A stretch of DNA of 47,419 nucleotides from an uncultured Odoribacter sp. (GTDB lineage: Bacteria; Bacteroidota; Bacteroidia; Bacteroidales; Marinifilaceae): NCBI GenBank assembly GCA_900541415.1, contig UQJP01000029.1:1-47419 (forward strand), written 5' to 3'. The notes beneath the pieces were generated by a model that was given only the letters and a program-made list of their open reading frames with translations, was not told where the DNA came from and did not search any database. Made by a program: the position numbers and the translations under genes. This document shows, piece after piece, positions 1 through 7,080 of this stretch. The stretch's first letter is position 1, and each line of letters starts with the position of its first letter.

Positions 1-195
1 TCCTCCTCTGTGCCTGTGTTTGTATTAATATACTCTGCCGCTTTCCTGCTGTTTACCTGCATATTTTTGTATTTTAGAAATTATGGAATTATAAATAATG
101 AAGAATATAAGATTTATGATATGAAGGGATATTTTCTTTGTAAAGCTCTATGATTATGTTGTATATTTGTGATTAGAAACTTAATACAAAAAACT

Positions 196-984
196 ATGAA
201 AAATTTGAAGATTACACTTATGCTGACAATGCTTTTGTTGTTTGTAGTGGAAATGCAGGCACAGACTGTTACTCCCAGCAAGAAGTATATTACCCGGGAA
301 GTGAATAATGTAACCGATTTTAATTCTATCCGGGTGTTGGGTAGTCCGGATGTGGAATATCGTCAAAGCAATGAGGCTAAAACAACCGTTCATATTTATG
401 GTTCGGATAATTTGGTGGATTTACTGGACGTTGCTACGGTGAATGGAGTGTTACAGGTGAAAATGAAAGAAGGCGTCAGGATTCTTCATGGAGAGCGTAG
501 GTTGAAAGTGATAGCTTCTTCTCCTTCACTGGTACGTGTTGATGTGCAGGGATCTGCGGATGTCGATTTATTGGGTACTATCGGGGAAAATGATATTCAA
601 TTGAATGTGATCGGTTCCGGTGATATTGATGCAGAGAATTTGCAGGTGGATAATATCACTGCCACAGTGAAAGGAAGCGGTGATATTAATTTGAAAAACG
701 TGAAAGCAACCCAGGTTCATCTGCAGGTAAACGGTTCCGGTGATATAGAGATTGTGGGAACTACACAAAAGGCTGTATTGAATTTGAGTGGTTCAGGAGA
801 TATTTCCGCTGATAAGCTGATTGCTAATCAGGTATCTGCGACAGTGGCAGGTTCAGGGGACATTGAATGTTATGCTTCTCAGCAATTGGATGCCACTGTA
901 TCTGGTAGCGGTGATATTGAGTACAAAGGAAATCCTTCTACAGTAAACAAGCAAGGTAAAAAAGATCAGATTTCTCGAAAATAA
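196..984 (+). CDS. Secreted head-GIN domain (DUF2807) protein
   Basis: A 262-residue protein with an N-terminal signal peptide (hydrophobic stretch LTMLLLFVVEMQAQ) and then a beta-rich body in which a GSGDI-type motif recurs about six times at roughly 20-residue steps. That repeat pattern is typical of the 'putative auto-transporter adhesin, head GIN domain' family (DUF2807), which forms a right-handed beta-helix-like fold and is common in Bacteroidetes envelopes. The molecular role of the family is not established. The frame could open at a GTG at 169, but I chose the ATG at 196 because the signal peptide begins there. It stands alone and is followed by a strong hairpin at 1022-1066. Fold assignment is fairly sure; function is unknown. 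Confidence 0.85.
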   Translation: MKNLKITLMLTMLLLFVVEMQAQTVTPSKKYITREVNNVTDFNSIRVLGSPDVEYRQSNEAKTTVHIYGSDNLVDLLDVATVNGVLQVKMKEGVRILHGERRLKVIASSPSLVRVDVQGSADVDLLGTIGENDIQLNVIGSGDIDAENLQVDNITATVKGSGDINLKNVKATQVHLQVNGSGDIEIVGTTQKAVLNLSGSGDISADKLIANQVSATVAGSGDIECYASQQLDATVSGSGDIEYKGNPSTVNKQGKKDQISRK

Positions 985-1021
985 GAAAAGGTAAGACAAC
1001 CTTAATTTGTTATCGATATTC

Positions 1022-1066
1022 TAAGTGTAAGACACAATTTTCATTGATATTTGTGTCTTACACTTA
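1022..1066 (+). terminator. Intrinsic terminator after the GIN-domain gene
   Basis: A perfect 16-bp inverted repeat (arms 1022-1037 and 1051-1066) encloses a 13-nt loop and is followed by a short T-rich stretch. It lies 37 bp after the stop codon at 984. Confidence 0.75.
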
Positions 1067-1392
1067 TTTTATATGCTTTGGTTTCGTGTGTTTGTGTTGA
1101 AATTAATAGGGAAATGTTTCGAGAGTTTTATGAATCGTGGAGAATATGGGGGCATTTACGGAAATATGGCTTTGTGTATTTTTTCGGTTACTTCCGGACA
1201 GGATAGTACTTGCTGTTATTTGATGAATTTTTATTGCTGCGTTGCAGTTCGTGTGAATCGTAAGATCGGGATTAAACGGGAAACGCTTTGAATATAGAGG
1301 AAATATTGAAAATTAGTTTGAAATACCGAATAAATTAAGATTGGGATGTTAGGGGAATGTCGTAATTTTGTGATAGAATTAAGTTTTTTATT
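1067..1392. other. Gene-poor intergenic stretch
   Basis: After the hairpin, about 325 bases lack a convincing gene. Short open frames exist on both strands, but their translations are cysteine-rich and low-complexity with no recognisable domain. The right end holds the promoter of the small GNAT gene. Confidence 0.6.
1341..1370 (+). promoter_or_regulatory. Bacteroidetes-type promoter for the small GNAT gene
   Basis: TTG at 1341-1343 and TAATTTTG at 1363-1370 are separated by 19 bp. This matches the Bacteroidetes primary sigma pattern of a -33 TTTG/TTG and a -7 TAnnTTTG box. The start codon lies 22 nt after the -7 box. Confidence 0.65.
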
Positions 1393-1647
1393 ATGGAATA
1401 TCAGGTAATACATCATCCGGAACGACATCGTTTTGAAGTGAACTTTGAGGGGCTGACCGCTTATTTGGAATATGAGTTACAGGGGAAAGAGATGGACATT
1501 ACGCATACAATCGTCCCTCCTATATTGGAAGGAAAAGGTATTGCTTCGGCTTTAATGAAACAGGCTTTGATTTATGCGGACCAGCAGCAATTGGACGTAG
1601 TGCCTATTTGTAGTTTTGCTGCGGCATATATGCGCCGGCACCATTAA
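1393..1647 (+). CDS. Short GNAT-like N-acetyltransferase (YjdJ/Acetyltransf_CG type)
   Basis: An 84-residue protein of the very small GNAT subfamily, of unknown substrate, built from a minimal acetyl-CoA-binding core. The diagnostic segment THTIVPPILEGKGIASALMK (about residues 38-57) contains the GKGIA pyrophosphate-binding turn, followed by PICSFAAAYMRRHH at the end. Family members usually continue for several more residues after the RHP-type motif; here the frame stops immediately after RRHH, so the extreme C-terminus may be shortened or altered by a small frameshift. The catalytic core appears intact. It is monocistronic, with its own promoter at 1341-1370, and converges on the VOC gene with a 22-bp gap. 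Confidence 0.8.
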   Translation: MEYQVIHHPERHRFEVNFEGLTAYLEYELQGKEMDITHTIVPPILEGKGIASALMKQALIYADQQQLDVVPICSFAAAYMRRHH

Positions 1648-1669
1648 AGCAGGAAACATGCGGATGGGA

Positions 1670-2059
1670 TTATGCCATAATTTCTATCCGGTTGTTGTCG
1701 GGATCGAGGATCAGGCTTTCATAAAATCCGTCTCCTGTCACACGGGGCTCGCTGATAACCGGATACCCGGCACGGCGAATCTGTTCGGTGAGAATATTCA
1801 CGGCTTCACGGCTTCCTAAAGAAAAACTGATATGAGCGAGTCCGATGTATTCTTCGTGGGGATGATTTCGGTTCGTATTGATGGTTGTCTTCCGCATGAT
1901 TTCTATGGCAACATTGTTTCCAAAACGGATGAAATAGGATTCGAATCCTTTAGCCGGATTCACATATTTTTCGTTTGATTTTCCGTTAAAGAAAATAAAG
2001 TAAAACATTTTCATTTCTTCCAGTTGGTTGGTCCAAATGCCAATATGATTTATTTTCAT
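1670..2059 (-). CDS. VOC superfamily (glyoxalase/dioxygenase-like) protein
   Basis: A 129-residue single-domain protein of the vicinal oxygen chelate superfamily, consisting of two beta-alpha-beta-beta-beta modules. The four usual metal-ligand positions can be read: His5 in KINHIGIWT, Glu in the VAIEIM strand, His in LAHISFSL, and Glu in the terminal NRIEIMA. The DPDNNRIE ending is typical of glyoxalase/bleomycin-resistance-like members. The substrate cannot be deduced; lactoylglutathione lyase is only one possibility among many. It is divergent from the 5'-nucleotidase gene (68-bp gap) and looks monocistronic. Confidence 0.85.
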   Translation of the reverse strand: MKINHIGIWTNQLEEMKMFYFIFFNGKSNEKYVNPAKGFESYFIRFGNNVAIEIMRKTTINTNRNHPHEEYIGLAHISFSLGSREAVNILTEQIRRAGYPVISEPRVTGDGFYESLILDPDNNRIEIMA

Positions 2060-2074
2060 AAGTATTATTTTTCT

Positions 2075-2108
2075 TTTGTAAAGATAGAGATTAATTGTTA
2101 TACCTTTG
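2075..2108 (+). promoter_or_regulatory. Probable promoter of the 5'-nucleotidase gene
   Basis: A TACCTTTG -7 box at 2101-2108 matches TAnnTTTG. A TTTG at 2075-2078 lies 22 bp upstream, slightly longer than the common spacing. The ATG follows at 2128. Confidence 0.5.
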
Positions 2109-2127
2109 GCAGATTAAATAGTTAAAT

Positions 2128-3672
2128 ATGATTACAGAGATTTTCAGGATGTTCCGTCGTCGAATAGGGGTCGGAGTTGTGTTGGCCGTGTTTGCTTTAG
2201 GGGCGGTGGCTTGTGGACATACAGGTAAGGTTCACGAGATTGTGTTGTTAAATACCAATGATAGCCATGGCAGTATTTTGCCTGTCGACAGTATCGGAGG
2301 TATGGCGGAAAGGGCTACATTTATCCGGGAAGTAAGAGAACAAAACCCTGATGTGCTGTTAGTGGATGCTGGTGATATAAATGCAGGACAGCCTATATCG
2401 AATATGGCCGATGCGCTTCCGGATATTGTTTCCTATAATTATATGAAATATGATGCGGTGACAGCTGGTAATCATGAATTTGATAAACCCATCAATGTGT
2501 TGCTAAAGCAAATGAAAGAAGCCGATTTTCCTTTTGTTGTTTCCAATGTAGAGATGAACGGAAAGTTGCTGGGAGAAGAATATTTGGTGAAACAGGTCGA
2601 TGGAATTAAAGTGGGTTTGTTTGGTTTGACCACCAGCAATACGGCTAATTTAAGTGTCGGGGCTAAGGGACTGGTGTTTAAAGATGAAGTGGAAACTGCA
2701 CGCAACATGGTGAAATTGCTCCAAGAAAAAAAGGTGGATGTTATTATTGGATTAGTTCATTTGGGCTTTACAGAAACAACCCCTGATTTTATTACTTCGC
2801 GGAAGTTAGCGGCTCAGGTGGACGGTATAGATATTTTGGTGGACGGGCATTCTCATTCTTATATAGAGAAGCCGGAAAAGGTAAATAATACATGGATTGT
2901 AACCGCCAATCAAAGCGGACGGTATGTCGGCGAAGGAAAATTGACGGTGAAAGACGGGAAACTTATCGATTTCAGTTGGAAGCCCGTTTTGATTAAGGGT
3001 TTTGCCCCTGACACAGCATTGCTCCGTTTGTTAGAGCCTTTTGTTGATGCGGCTAACCGTGATTTGAATACCGTTGTCGGAGTGGCTACCGATGAATTTG
3101 CTTTGTATAAGGATGGACGAAACACCGCGCGATATGGAGAAACGGCTTTGGGAGATTTGATTGCCGACGCTTTTAAATGGAAAACTGTGGAAGAATTAAA
3201 GCTTCCGGCTGATTTCGGTTTAACCAACTCAGGAGGTATCCGGGAAGGATTTCCTGCCGGGGAAATTACAAAAGGGAATATACTGACAACTTTACCGTTT
3301 TCCAATGTTTTGGAAGTTGTTGCGTTGAAGGGGAGCGATGTACGTCGTCTGTTTGATTTTTTGGCTACTGTTACTCCCGGAAACGGCGCTTTTGCCCAGG
3401 TTTCTAAAGAAGTGAAGGTGGAATATGACCGGAAAAATAAAAAGGTTGTGTCTTTGAGTATTAACAATAAACCTGTTGTCGATACCATGACCTATTATAT
3501 GGCGACCTGTGATTATGTGGCTGCGGGGAAGGATGGGTATGATGCCGGATTGGGGGAGATCACAAACCGTGAAAACACTTCTCTGTTGATTGCCGAAGTT
3601 GTTATCGATTATATTAAAGCGCAGGGAAAGATCACCCCCGAAACAGATGGAAGAATTAAAATCGTAAAGTGA
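2128..3672 (+). CDS. Lipoprotein bifunctional metallophosphatase/5'-nucleotidase
   Basis: A 514-residue exported enzyme of the UshA/5'-nucleotidase family that dephosphorylates nucleotides (and, in relatives, UDP-sugars) outside the cytoplasm for nucleoside salvage. The N-terminal segment ends in the lipobox GAVAC, so it is probably anchored to a membrane. The metallophosphoesterase domain shows its five motifs: NTNDSHG, DAGD, AGNHEFD, VHLG and DGHSHS. The C-terminal 5'-nucleotidase domain (about residues 300-480) has the TNSGGIREG and GKDGYDAG segments used for nucleotide binding. Length is typical. The first ATG was kept, although a start at 2149 would also give a signal peptide. A good terminator follows at 3692-3729. 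Confidence 0.92.
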   Translation: MITEIFRMFRRRIGVGVVLAVFALGAVACGHTGKVHEIVLLNTNDSHGSILPVDSIGGMAERATFIREVREQNPDVLLVDAGDINAGQPISNMADALPDIVSYNYMKYDAVTAGNHEFDKPINVLLKQMKEADFPFVVSNVEMNGKLLGEEYLVKQVDGIKVGLFGLTTSNTANLSVGAKGLVFKDEVETARNMVKLLQEKKVDVIIGLVHLGFTETTPDFITSRKLAAQVDGIDILVDGHSHSYIEKPEKVNNTWIVTANQSGRYVGEGKLTVKDGKLIDFSWKPVLIKGFAPDTALLRLLEPFVDAANRDLNTVVGVATDEFALYKDGRNTARYGETALGDLIADAFKWKTVEELKLPADFGLTNSGGIREGFPAGEITKGNILTTLPFSNVLEVVALKGSDVRRLFDFLATVTPGNGAFAQVSKEVKVEYDRKNKKVVSLSINNKPVVDTMTYYMATCDYVAAGKDGYDAGLGEITNRENTSLLIAEVVIDYIKAQGKITPETDGRIKIVK

Positions 3673-3691
3673 TATAATTTATTATTTTTTT

Positions 3692-3729
3692 AATGGCCGG
3701 AATCTTATTTTATAAAGTTTCCGGCCATT
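3692..3729 (+). terminator. Intrinsic terminator after the 5'-nucleotidase
   Basis: Perfect 11-bp arms at 3692-3702 and 3719-3729 surround a 16-nt loop, followed by a short T-rich run. It starts 20 bp after the stop codon. Confidence 0.75.
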
Positions 3730-3865
3730 GTTGTTTATGAGTGAAAATAATTTGTGTGAAAAGGTATTTATCTTTTGTTTGGAAGCGATGTTCAAAAGCA
3801 TGAAAAGAACGGGGATGCAAATAGATTTATGAAAAGAGAATATCAGGATTATTTATTGTTAAATG

Positions 3866-3896
3866 TTGTCGGAATTAAATTAAATAGTTTACTTTG
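3866..3896 (+). promoter_or_regulatory. Promoter-like element in front of the putative ncRNA
   Basis: TTG at 3866-3868 and TTACTTTG at 3889-3896 are 20 bp apart. This is one mismatch from the Bacteroidetes TAnnTTTG box with correct spacing. No plausible protein-coding gene begins downstream. Confidence 0.5.
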
Positions 3897-3901
3897 TAAC
3901 G

Positions 3902-4132
3902 AAAATCAGGCAAAGAGTGCCTGAGGTTTATATATTTTTTGTTTGCGTTGAGCTGTTTCCGATGTAGAATAAAATTGGCGTTTTTTTTAAGTGTTCGGAA
4001 CGGTGATGGCGACGCTCGCGTTAGAATTTCGTTTGTACGAAATATTTTAACGTGGGGGTTGCTTGTACCGTTTCACTTGAGGTTGCCAATACCTTTTCTA
4101 CTGCGGTACAAGATAGAACCCCACGTTTTTTT
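3902..4132 (+). ncRNA. Putative structured non-coding RNA of about 230 nt
   Basis: No convincing protein is encoded between 3730 and 4338, yet this part holds consecutive structures and transcription signals. Downstream of the promoter there is a 7-bp hairpin (3906-3912/3918-3924), then a 7-bp hairpin around 4025-4042 (ATTTCGT...ACGAAAT), then a long 3' hairpin. In the 3' hairpin, 4049-4057 pairs with 4119-4127 and 4062-4070 pairs with 4104-4112, with a small apical helix (4080-4083/4091-4094). Seven T residues end it. This is the layout of an independent small RNA with an intrinsic terminator. I saw no tmRNA, SRP or RNase P signature, and the two ends do not pair as in 6S RNA. The family is unknown. 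Confidence 0.45.
4049..4132 (+). terminator. Large imperfect hairpin plus T7
   Basis: A 9-bp outer helix and a 9-bp inner helix are separated by a small internal loop and followed by T7 at 4126-4132. It serves as the 3' end of the putative ncRNA. Confidence 0.65.
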
Positions 4133-4338
4133 ATATATAGGGGATGTTTTGTAATAGAAGTAGAATTAGGGTATATGGGAAGACAGTCACAGGATGCAGT
4201 AAGATTGTCAGTACAATATAATTTGCTAATTCTATCATAGAGTCCCTCTTTGATTTTTTGTGATAGATAACGGTATTATGATACTTAATCAGTTTTCTGT
4301 AATCTGTTTTCCCTATTTATAGCTATCCAAATAAATAT
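4133..4338. other. Remaining intergenic sequence with a weak long-range repeat
   Basis: AT-rich and without a gene. A 9-bp inverted repeat (4161-4169 and 4226-4234) encloses a small 5-bp hairpin (4204-4208/4213-4217). It may be the 3' untranslated region of the epimerase on the minus strand, but no T-tail supports a terminator. Confidence 0.3.
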
Positions 4339-5367
4339 TCAATTGTTGTTTTCTTTATAGTAATCGTTATACCACGTTACGAATTGTTGAATGCCCTCTT
4401 CCAAAGTTGTAGAGGCGTAATAATTGTAATCTTCTTTTAGATGTGTTGTATCGGCCCAGGTGTGATGAACATCCCCCGGTTGCATGTCAACAAACTCTTT
4501 TGGTGCGGTTTTTCCAAAATTCTTTTCGAGCAGATGAATGAAATCCAATAATTTTACGGGTGAGCCGTGTCCGATATTATATACGGCTGCCGGAATTCCG
4601 GGGTGGATTTCATGTTTGATGCCCGGTGTCGTTATAATTTTGATAATTCCTTCCACAATATCGTCTACAAAGGTGAAATCGCGTGCCAGATCACCGTGGT
4701 TGAATATTTTTATCGTTTCGTTTTTATGGATGGCCCGGGCAAAAATCATTGGAGCCATATCCGGCCTGCCATAAGGCCCGTAGGCCGTGAAAAAACGTAG
4801 TCCTATCGTTTCCAGGTGATATAATGCGGAGTAAGTGTAGGCCATTAGTTCATTGCTTCTTTTGGTGGCGGCATAGATACTCACGGGCTGGTCGGTCGAA
4901 GCCGTTTCTTTAAAAGGCACTTCCGATGTATTTCCATATACAGAAGACGATGAAGCATAGATCAGTCTAAGGCAATTGGATTTACGGCATGCTTCCAATA
5001 AATTCATGAAACCTTCGATATTGTTTTGGATATAGGAATCCGGGTTCATTAAGCTGTATCGGACTCCGGCCTGGGCAGCCAGATTGATAACACAGTCGAA
5101 ATGAATATGCCGGAACAAGCTTTCGAGTTCTTTTTTATTGCAAAGATTTGCGGGTTTGAAGATGTAGTTGGGGTAAAGGGTTGAAAGACATTCTTTTCCA
5201 GCCTGTATATTACAGATGCCACATTTTTTCAGGCGTGATTTTTTTAAGTTTACATCGTAATAATCATTCAGGGAATCGATGCCATATACATTCAGTCCTT
5301 TCTTTAGCAGTTTTTGAGAAAGGAAATAACCGATAAAACCTGCCGCTCCAGTGATTAATATTTGCAT
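4339..5367 (-). CDS. NAD-dependent nucleotide-sugar epimerase (UDP-glucuronate 4-epimerase type)
   Basis: A 342-residue extended short-chain dehydrogenase. The N-terminal Rossmann motif is GAAGFIG, and the catalytic tyrosine and lysine lie in YAATK (about residue 165), preceded by SSSSVYG. The segment GIDSLNDYYDVNLKKSRL is characteristic of the UDP-glucuronate 4-epimerase (CapI/LpsL) branch, which converts UDP-GlcA to UDP-GalA for surface polysaccharide. Related UDP-glucose or GDP-mannose enzymes cannot be ruled out. It stands alone rather than inside a polysaccharide cluster, and is transcribed toward the ncRNA region. No clear promoter was found in the 83 bases between its start and the sRNA-like unit. 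Confidence 0.88.
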   Translation of the reverse strand: MQILITGAAGFIGYFLSQKLLKKGLNVYGIDSLNDYYDVNLKKSRLKKCGICNIQAGKECLSTLYPNYIFKPANLCNKKELESLFRHIHFDCVINLAAQAGVRYSLMNPDSYIQNNIEGFMNLLEACRKSNCLRLIYASSSSVYGNTSEVPFKETASTDQPVSIYAATKRSNELMAYTYSALYHLETIGLRFFTAYGPYGRPDMAPMIFARAIHKNETIKIFNHGDLARDFTFVDDIVEGIIKIITTPGIKHEIHPGIPAAVYNIGHGSPVKLLDFIHLLEKNFGKTAPKEFVDMQPGDVHHTWADTTHLKEDYNYYASTTLEEGIQQFVTWYNDYYKENNN

Positions 5368-5453
5368 TTTTACTCTATATATTGTTATTATATGGTATAC
5401 TTTGCAATGCGAAATTAGGTTACATGAACAAAATTATGAAATCTCCGATAATT

Positions 5454-5489
5454 AAAAAAAAATTAAGTCGCCGGTTGATACCGACGACT
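5454..5489 (-). terminator. Strong minus-strand intrinsic terminator
   Basis: A 10-bp stem (5466-5475/5480-5489, one G-U pair) with a 4-nt loop is followed, in minus-strand orientation, by a T9 tract (A9 on the plus strand at 5454-5462). Confidence 0.8.
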
Positions 5490-5532
5490 CAAACTACTAA
5501 CCCTAAACAGAAACAAACTATGAAATTGATTC
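5463..5532 (-). ncRNA. Candidate small RNA of about 70 nt
   Basis: On the minus strand a perfect -7 box, TATCTTTG (5545 down to 5538), is followed about 50 nt later by a 10-bp GC-rich hairpin with a 4-nt loop (5466-5475/5480-5489) and then nine T residues. This arrangement would produce a short independent transcript, or a terminated leader fragment. No -33 TTG is visible at the ideal distance, and the spacer encodes no minus-strand peptide I would defend. It could instead be the terminator of a transcript reading out of mtaB, with the -7 match a coincidence. Confidence 0.4.
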
Positions 5533-5537
5533 TTTTA

Positions 5538-5545
5538 CAAAGATA
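5538..5545 (-). promoter_or_regulatory. -7 promoter box (TATCTTTG)
   Basis: An exact TAnnTTTG match on the minus strand, 50 bp upstream of the 5466-5489 hairpin. The -33 element is weak. Confidence 0.4.
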
Positions 5546-5707
5546 AGCATTATAATAATTTATCCGAATTAAATATTGTTAATTAGAATCAATAAATATA
5601 AGGATGTACGATAGGGAAATTTTGTGGGAAAGCGTTGATCTTAAATAAGTTTTTATCAAAAATTATAATTGGGTTGCTTTTTTTATATTTCATAATCCAG
5701 CCTGATG

Positions 5708-6991
5708 TTAATCGAATCGAAATATCTCGGACGTCAGTTTTATTGGCACGATTTGATTGGCTAATTGAGCATCGAATGGAATTTCCACCCGAATATAATT
5801 GTCTGTGAAACCACAAATAGAATTGTTTACTTTATTGTCTTCGAACAGAACATTTCGGGTTTGCCCTTCAAAGCGGTTGTAAAAATTTTGCAATTTACGG
5901 TCGGAAATGTCAAGCAGGCGATTCACTCGCTGATGCTTTTCTGTCGGGCTGACAACATGGGGTATTTCGAGAGCTTTGGTGCCTGCCCTTTCCGAGTAAG
6001 GAAATACGTGAAGTTGTGAGATGTCAAGCATTTCTATAAAATCTGCTGCATCATTGAAAAAGTCCTCCGTTTCCCCCCGCATGCCTACAATTGTATCTAC
6101 CCCGATAAAAGCGTCGGGCAAAATGTTTCGAATGTGGGAAATTTTTGAAGCGAATAGTTCTCTGTTATATTTTCGACGCATTAGCTTTAATACGTCATTG
6201 CTACCCGATTGCAAAGGGATGTGGAAATGAGGCATAAATCTTTGAGAACGGGCAACAAATTCAATGATTTCGTCAGTCAATAGATTCGGTTCGATAGAAG
6301 ATATGCGGAAACGGTTTATTTCTTCCATTTGTTCGAGAGTTTGCAGCAATTCCAAAAAATTCTCGTTGCTACCTCGTCCGAAATCTCCGGTATTGACACC
6401 GGTTAATATAATCTCTTTAACCCCCTTGGCAGCAACATCTTTAACGGCTTCCGTGATTTGCCGGATGGTGGCACTGCGGCTTTTCCCTCTTGCGAAGGGA
6501 ATCGTGCAATAGGTACAAAAATAATCACATCCGTCCTGTATTTTCAAAAAACAGCGGGTGCGGTCGCCGAAAGAATACGCCAGGTCAAAATTTGACAATT
6601 TGAATATATCGCAGGAGTGTGGCTCGTTTTGCTGTAAGGCTTCGGCATGGCGCAGATAATCTTCCACTTTGAATTTGTCACCTGCCCCTAAAACCAGGTT
6701 CACCCCCTCTATTTCCAACAGTTCTTTAGCCCGGAGCTGGGCATAACATCCCACCACGATGATATATGCTCCCGGATTGCGATGGATGATTTTACGGATC
6801 AGTTGCCGGCCTTTTTTTTCTGCAATATCCGTTACACTACAAGTGTTTATCACGAATATATCGGCACCTTCTTTTTCCCCGACAGTTTGTGTCCCGGCAT
6901 TTTCCAGGCTATGTTTTATTGTAGAGGTTTCTGAAAAATTCAATTTGCAGCCTAATGTAATATAGGCCACTTTCTTCCCTTCAATGATCAT
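5708..6991 (-). CDS. mtaB: tRNA (N6-L-threonylcarbamoyladenosine37-C2)-methylthiotransferase MtaB
   Basis: A radical-SAM methylthiotransferase of about 427 residues that converts t6A to ms2t6A at position 37 of ANN-decoding tRNAs. The N-terminal UPF0004 domain starts with VAYITLGCKLNFSET and carries INTCSVTDIAEKKG, supplying auxiliary-cluster cysteines. The radical-SAM cluster motif CDYFCTYC follows in the middle third. The 'TLGCKLN' and 'FARGKSRS' wording fits MtaB better than MiaB or RimO. The open frame extends upstream into a low-quality segment; I place the start at the ATG at 6991, directly before the conserved domain. It is divergent from lpxB. The C-terminal TRAM-like region is short. 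Confidence 0.9.
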   Translation of the reverse strand: MIIEGKKVAYITLGCKLNFSETSTIKHSLENAGTQTVGEKEGADIFVINTCSVTDIAEKKGRQLIRKIIHRNPGAYIIVVGCYAQLRAKELLEIEGVNLVLGAGDKFKVEDYLRHAEALQQNEPHSCDIFKLSNFDLAYSFGDRTRCFLKIQDGCDYFCTYCTIPFARGKSRSATIRQITEAVKDVAAKGVKEIILTGVNTGDFGRGSNENFLELLQTLEQMEEINRFRISSIEPNLLTDEIIEFVARSQRFMPHFHIPLQSGSNDVLKLMRRKYNRELFASKISHIRNILPDAFIGVDTIVGMRGETEDFFNDAADFIEMLDISQLHVFPYSERAGTKALEIPHVVSPTEKHQRVNRLLDISDRKLQNFYNRFEGQTRNVLFEDNKVNNSICGFTDNYIRVEIPFDAQLANQIVPIKLTSEIFRFD

Positions 6992-7038
6992 GTGTATCTT
7001 TATTTTGTTGCAAAAGTAATTATTTTGCCTGTATTTTC

Positions 7039-7046
7039 TATCTTTG
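7039..7046 (+). promoter_or_regulatory. -7 promoter box of lpxB
   Basis: TATCTTTG, an exact TAnnTTTG match, lies 34 bp upstream of the lpxB ATG. No correctly spaced -33 TTTG is evident. Confidence 0.45.
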
Positions 7047-7080
7047 TAAACTAAAGATACGGATTTATAAGTTATTGCCA

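Larger units (their letters stand above)
5368..5707. other. 340-bp spacer between mtaB and the epimerase, containing an sRNA-like unit
   Basis: No protein gene was found. The middle carries a minus-strand promoter box and intrinsic terminator about 70 bases apart, listed separately. The remainder is AT-rich. Confidence 0.6.

Noticed and set aside
1073..1291. A 72-codon open frame between the GIN gene and the small GNAT gene
   Set aside because: It begins next to the terminator, is cysteine-rich, has no domain or conserved look, and no promoter is visible in front of it.
3902..4132. 6S RNA, tmRNA, SRP RNA or RNase P RNA
   Set aside because: The 5' and 3' ends do not pair, and I see no tag-peptide, GGAAGC-type SRP loop or RNase P core. 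Only 'unknown ncRNA' is supportable.
3939..4240. Two overlapping open frames within the ncRNA region
   Set aside because: Their translations are unlike proteins and the DNA is explained by hairpins and a T7 terminator.
5520..5546. Plus-strand 8-codon peptide (MKLILLQR) behind a hairpin, resembling an attenuator leader
   Set aside because: The hairpin has its T tract on the minus-strand side and the nearest downstream genes run on the minus strand, so a plus-strand leader makes no sense.
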